Numbered from the stretch's first letter, positions 6,983-13,226 are shown. The stretch: 19,166 nt of DNA from JBCBSS01 sp039819065 (GCA_039819065.1 JBCBSS010000153.1:1-19166), one strand, 5' to 3'. The notes: generated by a model not told the origin, from the letters alone. A program made the numbers and translations.

Positions 6983-8307
6983 TACCAATCCGTTGTTTTA
7001 TAGTCCTTTAAGAAGACGCCGTATTGGATACTCTCAGGGTTATTGATACCATCGGCAATAGGTGCGAAAACCCTGGATGCGCCGTCAATAACATCAAGAG
7101 GGGGTACAAAACCCTGGCTTCTCAATTTCTCTCTTTTCGGTGCCGGGTTTTCATCCGTAATCCAACCTGTATCCACACTGGTCATATAAATACCATCACG
7201 GGCATAATCCTCAGCTGACGTTCTGGTCATCATATTCAAAGCGGCTTTGGCCATGTTGGTATGGGGATGAAAAACCGTTTTGTTCTCACGATTAAATTGC
7301 CCCTCCATGGCACTCACATTCACAATGAATTTATGATCATTTGAGGAATGCTTAAGCAGTGGTTTCAATCCAGCGTTGAGCAAGAAGGGTGCAGTTACGT
7401 TCACCAATTGTATTTCAAGCATTTCTTCTACCCCCACATCGGTCAGCTTACTTGACCAACTGTTCGCTGGTCGCAAATCAACCTGTTGGTCATGCTTGTC
7501 ATAAACTCCTTGAGGAAAATTGACATTTCCGACCGATGGTAATGATTCCTTATGACTTTCTAACAGAAAATTCTTCTGCTCTCCTGCTATTAGCTCTCGG
7601 TAGAATGCCAAAGGGCGCTTAATGGTCTGCGCCGCGTTATTGATGATGATATCTAAACTGACCACTTCATGGCTGAGGTAGGCAATGAACCTTCGCACTT
7701 CCGGGATATTTCTCAGATCCAGACCGTAGATGAAAAGTCGATCTTTCCATTCGGAATAGTCGTGTTGCCCGGCATATCTTTTTAGGGCATCATTAGGGAA
7801 GCGGGTCGTAGTATACACCTCACAACCACTTCTCAAAAGCTTTAGGGCTGTTTCAAAACCTATTTTAATACGACCGCCTGTTAATAGTGCCTTATACCCG
7901 GTTAAATCACAAGTCAAAGACCGATAGGCATAGTTGAACGCTGCACATTCAGGACATATTCGATGGTAGAAGAAATGCACCTCTCGATAGGATACCTTAC
8001 AACAATAGCACTTCTGTGACCTTTGAAGCTGTTCAGGTTGAAAGTTTTGTGACTCTTGCTTTCCTTTCTGGAATTCGTCATTTGTTCTGAACAACTCTGA
8101 TTGGCTTTTCTTTTGAAGGTCTGCAGATTTGATCTGCCCAGCACTTTCTTTTCTTCGTTGCTTTCTCGCGTTTTTGTAAATCTTGGCGATCAGTCCTTTC
8201 AGTTGATCGTCATCATTGGCCAATTCCGGTGCATCGGCATATTGTTGCAATGCCCGGAGCAGTTGATCGCGTTCTGCGTTTGGTTTTCTGTTTTCGCTTC
8301 CTTCCAT
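6982..8307 (-). CDS. Atypical SDR-family protein with N-terminal Cys4 (zinc-ribbon-like) module
   Basis: The 441-residue protein has three parts. Residues 1-95 are charged and helical with no known domain. Residues 100-121 hold C100-x2-C103 and C118-x2-C121 with FYHR between, a likely zinc ribbon. From about 135 onward is a Rossmann short-chain dehydrogenase: TGGRIKIG (143-150) at the cofactor-binding turn, LDLRN (196-200), NNAAQT (223-228) in place of NNAG, and Ser332 in NVSAMEG. The catalytic Tyr of YxxxK is missing: the equivalent stretch is T350-N-M-A-K354, so Lys is kept and Tyr is Thr. Normal SDR proteins are about 250 residues. From memory, similar Cys4+SDR proteins with HTNMAKAAL occur in some bacteria and eukaryotic microbes, so this is a family trait and not damage. 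It is coupled to the LRR gene by TAATG and lies 13 nt after a tRNA-like gene. Substrate unknown. Confidence 0.82.
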   Translation of the reverse strand: MEGSENRKPNAERDQLLRALQQYADAPELANDDDQLKGLIAKIYKNARKQRRKESAGQIKSADLQKKSQSELFRTNDEFQKGKQESQNFQPEQLQRSQKCYCCKVSYREVHFFYHRICPECAAFNYAYRSLTCDLTGYKALLTGGRIKIGFETALKLLRSGCEVYTTTRFPNDALKRYAGQHDYSEWKDRLFIYGLDLRNIPEVRRFIAYLSHEVVSLDIIINNAAQTIKRPLAFYRELIAGEQKNFLLESHKESLPSVGNVNFPQGVYDKHDQQVDLRPANSWSSKLTDVGVEEMLEIQLVNVTAPFLLNAGLKPLLKHSSNDHKFIVNVSAMEGQFNRENKTVFHPHTNMAKAALNMMTRTSAEDYARDGIYMTSVDTGWITDENPAPKREKLRSQGFVPPLDVIDGASRVFAPIADGINNPESIQYGVFLKDYKTTDW

Positions 8308-8320
8308 TGGTCAATAGTTG

Positions 8321-8394
8321 TGGGGAGGGCGGGACTCGAACCCACGACCTCCTGGGTGACGGCCAGGCACTCTTCCTTCTGAGCTACACTCCCC
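8321..8394 (-). tRNA. tRNA-Asp-like gene (anticodon GTC), atypical
   Basis: Read on the minus strand from 8394, a cloverleaf folds: D-stem GCTC/GAGT with GG in the loop, anticodon stem CCTGG/CCAGG, variable region AGGTC, T-arm GTGGG-TTCGAGT-CCCGC, 3' acceptor CCTCCCC and discriminator A73. The 7-nt anticodon loop is CCGTCAC, giving anticodon GTC, and G10:U25 plus the variable region resemble tRNA-Asp. Three things are odd: C33 replaces the near-universal U33, the acceptor stem carries one extra base (GGGGAG-T-G before TA), making 74 instead of 73 positions, and the discriminator is A where tRNA-Asp needs G. CCA is not encoded. It directly abuts the next tRNA gene. It may be a specialised or decaying tRNA. 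Confidence 0.68.
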
Positions 8395-8467
8395 GATAAG
8401 GAGTGGGATTCGAACCCACGGCCTCCTGGTTGCGGGCCAGGCGCTCTTCCTACTGAGCTATCCTTAT
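8395..8467 (-). tRNA. Atypical tRNA gene, anticodon by position CGC
   Basis: Read from 8467, all stems pair: acceptor ATAAGGA with TCCTTAT (7 of 7), D-stem GCTC/GAGC, anticodon stem CCTGG/CCAGG, T-arm GTGGG-TTCGAAT-CCCAC. G18G19 and A14 are present. The anticodon loop is CCCGCAA, so position 33 is C, not U, and the anticodon by position is CGC (Ala codon GCG). The G3:U70 pair required by alanyl-tRNA synthetase is absent (A3:U70), so Ala identity is doubtful. The base before position 1 is G and the discriminator is C, so a G-1:C73 pair is possible, as in tRNA-His. No CCA is encoded; its last base is followed at once by base 1 of the second tRNA. The two genes are near-identical from the D-arm to the T-arm and look like a tandem duplication. 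Confidence 0.72.
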
Positions 8468-8701
8468 CACTTTAAATCTAAGAAAATCTAGGTTAGGGTG
8501 GGGATTGTTGGGTAGTTGTAAAATCAAAATTTGAGTTTTCGAAAAACAATTAGTCTTAAAAAAGATGCAAGAGAGTTACTGGAACTTGAATCCTATCATA
8601 TTACCCGGCAATTATCGATCGTTTTTAATGCAAGTATTACGGCATTAAAGTCTAAATCCGGCATTTATCTTTTTATTTGAAGTAATATGTACTGCAAATA
8701 A
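8468..8701. other. Intergenic region between the tRNA pair and the Fic promoter
   Basis: No convincing gene is present. A 49-codon frame (TTG 8531 to TGA 8680, plus strand) is open but has no recognisable family or ribosome-binding site. Near the tRNA end, AAATCTA occurs twice (about 8474-8495), which on the minus strand gives TAGATTT sequences close to the Bacteroidetes TAnnTTTG box and could form part of the tRNA promoter. A TACGGCA sequence at 8638-8644 is a further copy of the half-site found in the Fic promoter. Confidence 0.4.
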
Positions 8702-8732
8702 TTTTCGATACGGCAAAAGTGCGTTACATTTG
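8702..8732 (+). promoter_or_regulatory. Bacteroidetes-type promoter of the Fic gene
   Basis: TACATTTG at 8725-8732 matches the Bacteroidetes -7 consensus TAnnTTTG exactly. TTTTCG at 8702-8707 lies 17 bases before it and could be the -33 element (consensus TTTG). The expected transcription start is near 8739, about 20 nt before the ATG at 8760. Confidence 0.55.
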
Positions 8733-8737
8733 CCGTA
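8709..8737. promoter_or_regulatory. Putative operator: 9-bp perfect inverted repeat over the Fic promoter
   Basis: TACGGCAAA (8709-8717) and TTTGCCGTA (8729-8737) are perfect inverted repeats with an 11-nt spacer, so the centres of the half-sites are 20 bp (two helical turns) apart. The right arm overlaps the TAnnTTTG box. Related half-sites follow at 8743-8749 (TACGACA) and lie upstream at 8638-8644 (TACGGCA). A dimeric repressor binding here would block the promoter; the Fic protein's own C-terminal winged helix is a candidate. Confidence 0.6.
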
Positions 8738-8759
8738 ATTAATACGACAAATAAGTTAA

Positions 8760-9869
8760 ATGTATTTCCATCTAAAAAAAGACTGGCCAAACTTTAAATG
8801 GGACATTGATACCCTTCTGCCCTATGTAAGCACTGTTCGTGATCTGCAAGGCCGGTTAATTGGCAGAATGGAAAGCATGGGGTTTCAACTCAGAGATGAA
8901 GCGGTACTCGCAACCATAACCGAAGATGTTATCAAGTCAAGTGAAATTGAAGGGGAACTATTGAATCCTCAAGAAGTAAGGTCATCGGTAGCCAGAAGAT
9001 TAGGAATGGAAATATCAGGATTGCCCGATGCAAGCAGAGATGTAGAGGGAGTGGTGGAGATGATGCTTGATTCGACGCAGCAATACCAAGCACCTCTAAC
9101 TAAAGATCGTCTATGTGGATGGCATGCGGCACTATTTCCAACGGGGAGAAGCGGTATGTACAAAATCACAGTAGGGGAATGGAGAAATGATGCCAAAGGC
9201 CCAATGCAAGTGGTTTCAGGAGCCATAGGGAAAGAAAAAGTCCACTACACAGCGCCTGAAGCATCACGTTTAGAGGATGAAATGAACCGGTTCTTAAATT
9301 GGTTCAATACTAACGAAACCATGGAACCGGTAATAAAATCGGCAGTAGCTCATTTATGGTTTGTAAGCATCCACCCTTTCGATGATGGGAACGGTAGAAT
9401 TGCCAGGGCCATAGCGGATTGTCAACTAGCGAGGGCGGACAGAACCAATCAGAGGTTCTACAGTATGTCTGCTCAAATAATGAAATCCAAAAAGGGGTAT
9501 TATAATACACTAGAGTCCACACAAAAGGGAAGTTTGGATATAAGTCAATGGCTAGTCTGGTATTTTGAACGATTGACAGATGCCCTTGAGGCAACTAGCA
9601 AAACACTTTCGAAGATATTGGAGAAAGCAAAATTTTGGGAGCTTCATAAAAACACTCATTTCAATGAGAGGCAGGCGATGATGATAAATAAACTTCAAGG
9701 TGATTTTGTAGGCAAGTTGTCTTCTTCCAAATGGGCAAAAATGACAAAAGTGCATAGGGATACTGCTTTAAGAGATATACAAGACTTAGTACATAAGGGG
9801 GTTTTAATGGATTCTGGTGAAGGTGGTCGAAGCACGAACTACATTTTAATTCTTCCTGATTTGGATTAG
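8760..9869 (+). CDS. Fic-family protein (DUF4172-Fic-winged helix), putative AMP transferase
   Basis: The 369-residue protein has three parts. The N-terminal DUF4172-type region (1-85) begins W-P-x-F-x-W and carries the inhibitory motif S60-S-E-I-E64-G65, fitting (S/T)xxxE(G/N), whose Glu blocks ATP in the resting enzyme. The Fic core holds H205-PFDDGNG-R213, an exact HPFx(D/E)GN(G/K)R active site with His as the base. The C-terminal part (about 305-369) is a winged helix: KLSSSKWAKMTKVHRDTALR followed by DIQDLVHKGVL and GRSTNY. Fic enzymes with these motifs attach AMP to hydroxyl side chains of target proteins or to themselves; the inhibitory motif is in cis here, so no antitoxin gene is needed. 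ATG 8760 lies about 20 nt after the predicted transcription start. Target unknown; it stands alone and divergent from the tRNA-SDR-LRR unit. Confidence 0.92.
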   Translation: MYFHLKKDWPNFKWDIDTLLPYVSTVRDLQGRLIGRMESMGFQLRDEAVLATITEDVIKSSEIEGELLNPQEVRSSVARRLGMEISGLPDASRDVEGVVEMMLDSTQQYQAPLTKDRLCGWHAALFPTGRSGMYKITVGEWRNDAKGPMQVVSGAIGKEKVHYTAPEASRLEDEMNRFLNWFNTNETMEPVIKSAVAHLWFVSIHPFDDGNGRIARAIADCQLARADRTNQRFYSMSAQIMKSKKGYYNTLESTQKGSLDISQWLVWYFERLTDALEATSKTLSKILEKAKFWELHKNTHFNERQAMMINKLQGDFVGKLSSSKWAKMTKVHRDTALRDIQDLVHKGVLMDSGEGGRSTNYILILPDLD

Positions 9870-10020
9870 GCAATCAAGAAGCTATCTACTAATAGGTTTA
9901 TGCACTTTCTTCAATAAAAGTACAATATAGCTTATTCCTGATTCCCTAATGTCTAAATCAACATTTGTTACACCTACATGTTCTCTTTGTACCTACTACT
10001 CCAATTTTCCCCGAATTCTT

Positions 10021-10028
10021 TAACTTTG
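10021..10028 (+). promoter_or_regulatory. Candidate -7 box of the fabG promoter
   Basis: TAACTTTG matches TAnnTTTG exactly and lies 50 nt before the fabG ATG. No good TTTG element is found at the right distance upstream (nearest TTTT at about 10005 is slightly too close, TTTG at 9986-9989 too far), so the call rests on one box. Confidence 0.42.
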
Positions 10029-10078
10029 GCTCGTCCTATTAAACAGGGGCAACCATAACCAAACAAAACTTTGAAAAT

Positions 10079-10825
10079 ATGAAATTGCTTGAGGGAAAAA
10101 CTGCTCTGATCACAGGGGCTTCAAAAGGTATTGGACGTGCGGTGGCGCTCAAATTCGCTGCACAAGGAGCTAATGTGGCATTTACTTATCTATCCAGCGT
10201 GGAAAAGGGGCAGGCCCTTGAAAAGGAACTTGAAGCTGAAGGCATCAAAGCCAAAGGCTACCGCTCAGATGCTTCTGATTTCGCTGCTGCAGAGCAGTTG
10301 ATCAACGACGTGGTTACTGAATTTGGATCACTAGATATTCTGGTCAATAACGCTGGAATCACCAAAGACAATCTCCTTATGCGTATGTCTGAAGACATGT
10401 GGGATGATGTAATCAACGTGAACCTGAAGTCGGTTTTCAATACCGTTAAGGCTGTGACTCGCTCGATGATGAAGCAGCGTTCTGGTTCTATCATCAACAT
10501 GACTTCTGTAGTAGGGCTCAAAGGAAATGCCGGTCAGGGTAACTACGCTGCTTCTAAAGCGGGTATCATTGGTTTCACCAAATCAGTGGCGCTTGAGCTT
10601 GGCTCAAGGGGTATCCGATCCAATGCAGTAGCTCCAGGTTTCATCGAAACGGAGATGACCGAGCAATTGGATGAAAAAACAGTACAATCCTGGCGAGATG
10701 CTATTCCACTCAAGAGAGGCGGCCAGCCTGATGATGTTGCGGATGTTTGCGTATTCCTTGGTTCTGATATGTCAGCTTACGTTACCGGCCAGACTATTCA
10801 GGTTGATGGCGGGATGTTGACGTGA
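10079..10825 (+). CDS. fabG: 3-oxoacyl-[acyl-carrier-protein] reductase
   Basis: The 248-residue protein is a textbook FabG. It has the NADPH-binding TGASKGIG at 12-19, NNAGITKDNLLMRM at 90-103 (the NAGIT.D.L.MRM block is highly typical of FabG), Asn115, and catalytic Ser143, Tyr156 and Lys160 (GNYAASKAG). The C-terminal part contains VAPGFIETEMT and ends SAYVTGQTIQVDGGMLT, as in most FabG proteins. It reduces beta-ketoacyl-ACP to 3-hydroxyacyl-ACP in the first reductive step of fatty acid elongation in the cytoplasm. It is not beside acpP, fabD or fabF here but stands alone, which is common in this phylum. A TAnnTTTG box precedes it. It contrasts with the atypical SDR at 6982-8307, which lacks the catalytic Tyr. 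Confidence 0.95.
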   Translation: MKLLEGKTALITGASKGIGRAVALKFAAQGANVAFTYLSSVEKGQALEKELEAEGIKAKGYRSDASDFAAAEQLINDVVTEFGSLDILVNNAGITKDNLLMRMSEDMWDDVINVNLKSVFNTVKAVTRSMMKQRSGSIINMTSVVGLKGNAGQGNYAASKAGIIGFTKSVALELGSRGIRSNAVAPGFIETEMTEQLDEKTVQSWRDAIPLKRGGQPDDVADVCVFLGSDMSAYVTGQTIQVDGGMLT

Positions 10826-10840
10826 TATCAGATTAAAGAT

Positions 10841-10860
10841 ATAAGACAAAAGAAGTAAGA
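10841..10860 (+). repeat. Direct repeat, copy 1 (second copy at 11060-11079)
   Basis: ATAAGACAAAAGAAGTAAGA here and ATAAGACAAAAGAAATAAGA at 11060-11079 agree at 19 of 20 positions, about 200 nt apart. The first copy starts 15 nt after the fabG stop. The second forms the left arm of a long hairpin. Confidence 0.75.
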
Positions 10861-10884
10861 TGGGTGTACATCCCTAAACCTGGT

Positions 10885-10916
10885 GTCATTGCGAGGAGGA
10901 ACGACGAAGCAATCCC
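10885..10916 (+). repeat. GTCATTGCGAGG...GAAGCAATC dispersed repeat element
   Basis: The element starts GTCATTGCGAGGAGGAACGA and ends CGAAGCAATCCC; ATTGC and GCAAT can pair as the base of an imperfect hairpin. Sequences of this form are, to my knowledge, common intergenic repeats in several bacterial groups. Only one copy is visible in the window. Confidence 0.6.
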
Positions 10917-10951
10917 GTAGCGACAGGAAGTTAGAGGTTGGAATAAGGAAA

Positions 10952-10991
10952 TAGATAGAAATAATTAGAAGTAGGTAGAAATAATCAGCAT
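10952..10991 (+). repeat. Imperfect tandem duplication of a 20-mer
   Basis: TAGATAGAAATAATTAGAAG (10952-10971) is followed directly by TAGGTAGAAATAATCAGCAT (10972-10991). The first 17 positions differ at only two sites, after which the copies diverge. It is AT-rich and non-coding. Confidence 0.6.
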
Positions 10992-10995
10992 CCGG

Positions 10996-11040
10996 CGTCA
11001 TTCCCTTGCGAACTTGCGCAGCTTGAGAGACTTGGGAATC
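10996..11040 (+). repeat. GTCATTCCC...GGGAATC repeat, forward copy
   Basis: CGTCATTCCC at 10996-11005 and GGGAATC at 11034-11040 are the ends; ATTCCC and GGGAAT pair as a stem with a 28-nt middle. The same ends occur in reverse order at 11204-11248, so the two copies face each other. Confidence 0.6.
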
Positions 11041-11063
11041 TCTTTATTAGATCTAAGACATAA

Positions 11064-11113
11064 GACAAAAGAAATAAGACAGAGGACGCGCTCTTCTGCT
11101 TATCTCTTTTGTC
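11064..11113. other. Long hairpin, possible bidirectional terminator or structured RNA
   Basis: GACAAAAGA (11064-11072) pairs perfectly with TCTTTTGTC (11105-11113). Inside it ATAAG (11074-11078) pairs with CTTAT (11099-11103), and CAGA (11080-11083) with TCTG (11095-11098), with one A/C mismatch and one bulged A between blocks. In all, 18 pairs close an 11-nt loop. It sits midway between two convergent genes. There is no classical G+C stem plus T-run, so termination is only one possibility; a miniature inverted-repeat element is another. Confidence 0.5.
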
Positions 11114-11203
11114 ACTTTCCTATTTAGGAGGCACTTGCCAATAAAACCCTTTCAGGGTGACGATAGCAGAGGGGGGTGGATGTGATGCGCATTAACCATT
11201 CTT

Positions 11204-11248
11204 GAGATTCCCCGGATTCACTCCTTCGTCGCGAACCCGGGAATGACG
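11204..11248 (-). repeat. GTCATTCCC...GGGAATC repeat, inverted copy
   Basis: GAGATTCCCCGG at 11204-11215 and CCCGGGAATGACG at 11235-11247 are the reverse complement of the ends of the element at 10996-11040. ATTCCC(C)GG and CCCGGGAAT also form a local stem. Confidence 0.6.
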
Positions 11249-11322
11249 GTAATCATCACAAAAGGCTGTTATTAAAACCACTGTAACCGCCTTTTAAAAA
11301 AGTCTTCTCTATTCTAATAAGC

Positions 11323-12078
11323 CTATTGCTTCCTTAAATCTAAATTATAGGTAATGGCCAGCATCAAGGTATGGTTTTGCTCTTGGTTTATCCCGTCTCC
11401 TTTTAGGGCAATCTGATTCAAATAACCCAACTGTACATTGCCTGAGTCATTAAACTGGTGGCCTAATGCAAAATATAACCTGTTTTGATCGAAGGCTTGT
11501 GATACATTCTCCCCAAAGCCAATGAATATTTCATCGTAAGCACTCAAGAACAGGGTTCCTTTTTGCATGGTTTTGTTATTCAGCGGTACGGTCACCATAG
11601 CACGGTACCTGATTCTATTTCGGTAGATACGTCCATTCTCCTCGGAAGATGAAGCACGTTCATTCCATCGCTGCTCTAGCCTATACCGATGATTGAGAAT
11701 CCAGCCATTGAAAAACTGATTCACCGTTAATGTCTGCCATATCCTATGCTCATCTAATTCCTCAGAAATGGGTAATTCTCCATAAGGAAAGCTCTGTATG
11801 TAAGCGTATCCGGCCGTCAATGTCAGTTCTTTATTGAAACGATAATCCAGGCCGATTCTAGCCAGGGATTGTTGCCAATCCGTGATAAAACCAGACCTAC
11901 GGAATTGGTACTCTGTATGCAGTAGCCAATGCTCGGAGAGCCTGTGATTACCAAAATACATGTACCATGTATTGTACTGGTTTACAGTTTGACGTTGGCC
12001 TTGTACAGTGAAAATTACCAAATTAAAAAGTATGACCAACACATACTTGCTTGTCCTAGATTTCAAAAAATTTTTCAT
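11323..12078 (-). CDS. DUF2490 family outer-membrane beta-barrel protein
   Basis: The 251-residue precursor has a signal peptide (basic start MKNFLKSRTSKY, then VLVILFNLVIFTVQGQ), probably cut after VQG at about residue 27. The mature part alternates polar and aromatic residues as in a beta-barrel: NTWYMYFGNHRLSEHWLLHT, DYRFNKELTLTAGYAYIQSF, HRYRLEQRWNER and a C-terminal strand TLMLAITYNLDLR. The W-x-x-Y..N.+L...W.L+.E.Q.R and HR.R.EQR blocks fit DUF2490, a family common in Bacteroidetes outer membranes with no settled function. ATG 12078 lies 71 nt after the cheB stop, with a hairpin between, so it may be read at low level from the che operon or have its own promoter. It converges on fabG across the repeat region. 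Confidence 0.85.
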   Translation of the reverse strand: MKNFLKSRTSKYVLVILFNLVIFTVQGQRQTVNQYNTWYMYFGNHRLSEHWLLHTEYQFRRSGFITDWQQSLARIGLDYRFNKELTLTAGYAYIQSFPYGELPISEELDEHRIWQTLTVNQFFNGWILNHRYRLEQRWNERASSSEENGRIYRNRIRYRAMVTVPLNNKTMQKGTLFLSAYDEIFIGFGENVSQAFDQNRLYFALGHQFNDSGNVQLGYLNQIALKGDGINQEQNHTLMLAITYNLDLRKQ

Positions 12079-12117
12079 TTTCGTTTACCATTAATAGTGT
12101 TAAACCCATGGGCAGCA

Positions 12118-12155
12118 GCCTAGCCTTTCTTCGCTGAAGCTACGGAAGGCTAGGC
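12118..12155 (-). terminator. Hairpin at the end of the che operon, overlapping the cheB stop
   Basis: GCCTAGCCTTTC (12118-12129) pairs with GGAAGGCTAGGC (12144-12155) over 12 bp, including one G-T pair, around a 14-nt loop. The cheB stop TAG (12150-12152) is inside the right arm. On the minus strand no T-run follows, so it is a weak intrinsic terminator; it may protect the mRNA 3' end or reduce read-through into the DUF2490 gene. Confidence 0.45.
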
Positions 12156-13226
12156 CATTCTGTAATTAATTGAAGCCAGTGTTTGCTCAGCCAACATATT
12201 GATAGAAGCTACCTTATCTACTGCGTCGAGTCTGACAGCCTCCTTGGGCATGCCATACACCACGCTTGATTTCTCATCTTGAGCTATTGTATAAGCCCCG
12301 GCATCACGCATCGCTAACAGACCTTTTGCTCCATCTGCCCCCATTCCGGTCATGATAACCCCAACCGAATTCTGGCCGGCGTGTTTTGCCATAGAATTGA
12401 ATAGCACATCTACCGAGGGACGGTGGCGGTTAACGGGTACTCCATCCCTTATTTTCACATGATACTTGGAGCCGCTTCTGCGCACTTCCATGTGATAGTT
12501 GCCAGGGGCAATGAGAGCTCGCCCTCTCAGGATAGAATCACCATCTTTGGCTTCCTTCACCTCGATCTTGCAAATGTTGTTGAGCCTCTCGGCAAATGAC
12601 CGGGTAAATACTTCAGGCATGTGCTGGACGATGACAATGCCCGGACAATCAATAGGCATTTGCTCTAAGACCGTTTTGATGGCTTCGGTACCGCCAGTAG
12701 AAGCACCGATACCAATGATCTTATTACTAGTGATCGTTGGGCTTACTGGCGATTGGGCAAAGATCTGTTCCCTCGCTTGTTGCCTCCTTGCCCTCCTGCG
12801 AATAACTGATTTCCCTGCTGCATTCACCACATCCATAATCTGGCGAGCATTATCTGAAAAAGTATCTACACTGAGCGTATTTTTCTGTATGATATCAACA
12901 GCGCCCAATTCTAATGCACGAATGGCTAGCTCCGAGCCTTTTGCCGTCAGGCTCGATATGATCACTACCGGGATCGGGTGTTGGCTCATGATCCGCTGCA
13001 GAAAAGTAATACCGTCCATCTTGGGCATCTCTATATCCAGCGTGATCACGTCGGGTACTTGTTTACTTATTTTTCTCACCGCCACATAAGGATCTGAAGC
13101 GACTCCGATCACTTCAAGATGCTCACTTGAGTTTAGAATACGGCTTAAGGATTGCCTGACCACGGCTGAGTCATCCACCACCAGTACTTTTATTTTGCCC
13201 ATTTTGGTTGGATTAGCCGTATTCAT
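12150..13226 (-). CDS. cheB: Chemotaxis protein-glutamate methylesterase/glutamine deamidase
   Basis: The 358-residue protein has the two CheB domains. The receiver domain (about 12-130) has acidic Asp18/Asp19, phospho-acceptor Asp64 in TLDIEMPKMDG, and the SSLT and K115 positions. A basic linker (RRRARRQQ, 143-150) leads to the methylesterase domain (about 168-355), with catalytic Ser176 in GIGASTGG, His202 in VQHMP and Asp298 in MTGMGADGA. It removes methyl groups from receptor glutamates and is switched on by phosphate from CheA. It is the last che gene; its ATG overlaps the cheD stop as ATGA. A second Met at residue 9 (13202) is an alternative start and would still keep the full receiver domain. 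Confidence 0.96.
   Translation of the reverse strand: MNTANPTKMGKIKVLVVDDSAVVRQSLSRILNSSEHLEVIGVASDPYVAVRKISKQVPDVITLDIEMPKMDGITFLQRIMSQHPIPVVIISSLTAKGSELAIRALELGAVDIIQKNTLSVDTFSDNARQIMDVVNAAGKSVIRRRARRQQAREQIFAQSPVSPTITSNKIIGIGASTGGTEAIKTVLEQMPIDCPGIVIVQHMPEVFTRSFAERLNNICKIEVKEAKDGDSILRGRALIAPGNYHMEVRRSGSKYHVKIRDGVPVNRHRPSVDVLFNSMAKHAGQNSVGVIMTGMGADGAKGLLAMRDAGAYTIAQDEKSSVVYGMPKEAVRLDAVDKVASINMLAEQTLASINYRMA

Larger units (their letters stand above)
10826..11322. repeat. Convergent intergenic region built of short dispersed repeats
   Basis: This 497-nt gap between the ends of fabG (plus) and the DUF2490 gene (minus) has no credible ORF. It is a patchwork of short repeats and hairpins, listed separately: a GTCATTGCGAGG...GAAGCAATC element, a tandem 20-mer, a pair of opposite GTCATTCCC...GGGAATCTC elements, a repeated ATAAGACAAAAGA sequence and a long hairpin. 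ACCCTTTCAGGGT (11146-11158) is a further small perfect stem-loop. The two converging genes must both terminate here. Confidence 0.75.

Noticed and set aside
8101..8382. Plus-strand frame of 93 codons across the tRNA region
   Set aside because: It runs through a tRNA gene and the start of the dehydrogenase in antisense; a shadow.
8565..8648. Small ATG frame of 27 codons between tRNAs and the Fic gene
   Set aside because: Too short, no ribosome-binding site and no family; it overlaps another short frame (8531-8680), neither convincing.
8760..9869. Fic gene as the toxin of a two-gene Fic/antitoxin module
   Set aside because: The inhibitory (S/T)xxxE(G/N) motif is in the same protein and no small antitoxin gene precedes it.
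10826..11322. CRISPR array
   Set aside because: Repeats are of different types, not evenly spaced, and no cas genes are present.
12499..13089. Long plus-strand open frame of 196 codons
   Set aside because: It is antisense to cheB, whose motifs and length are unmistakable; the frame has no family resemblance and is a codon-usage shadow.
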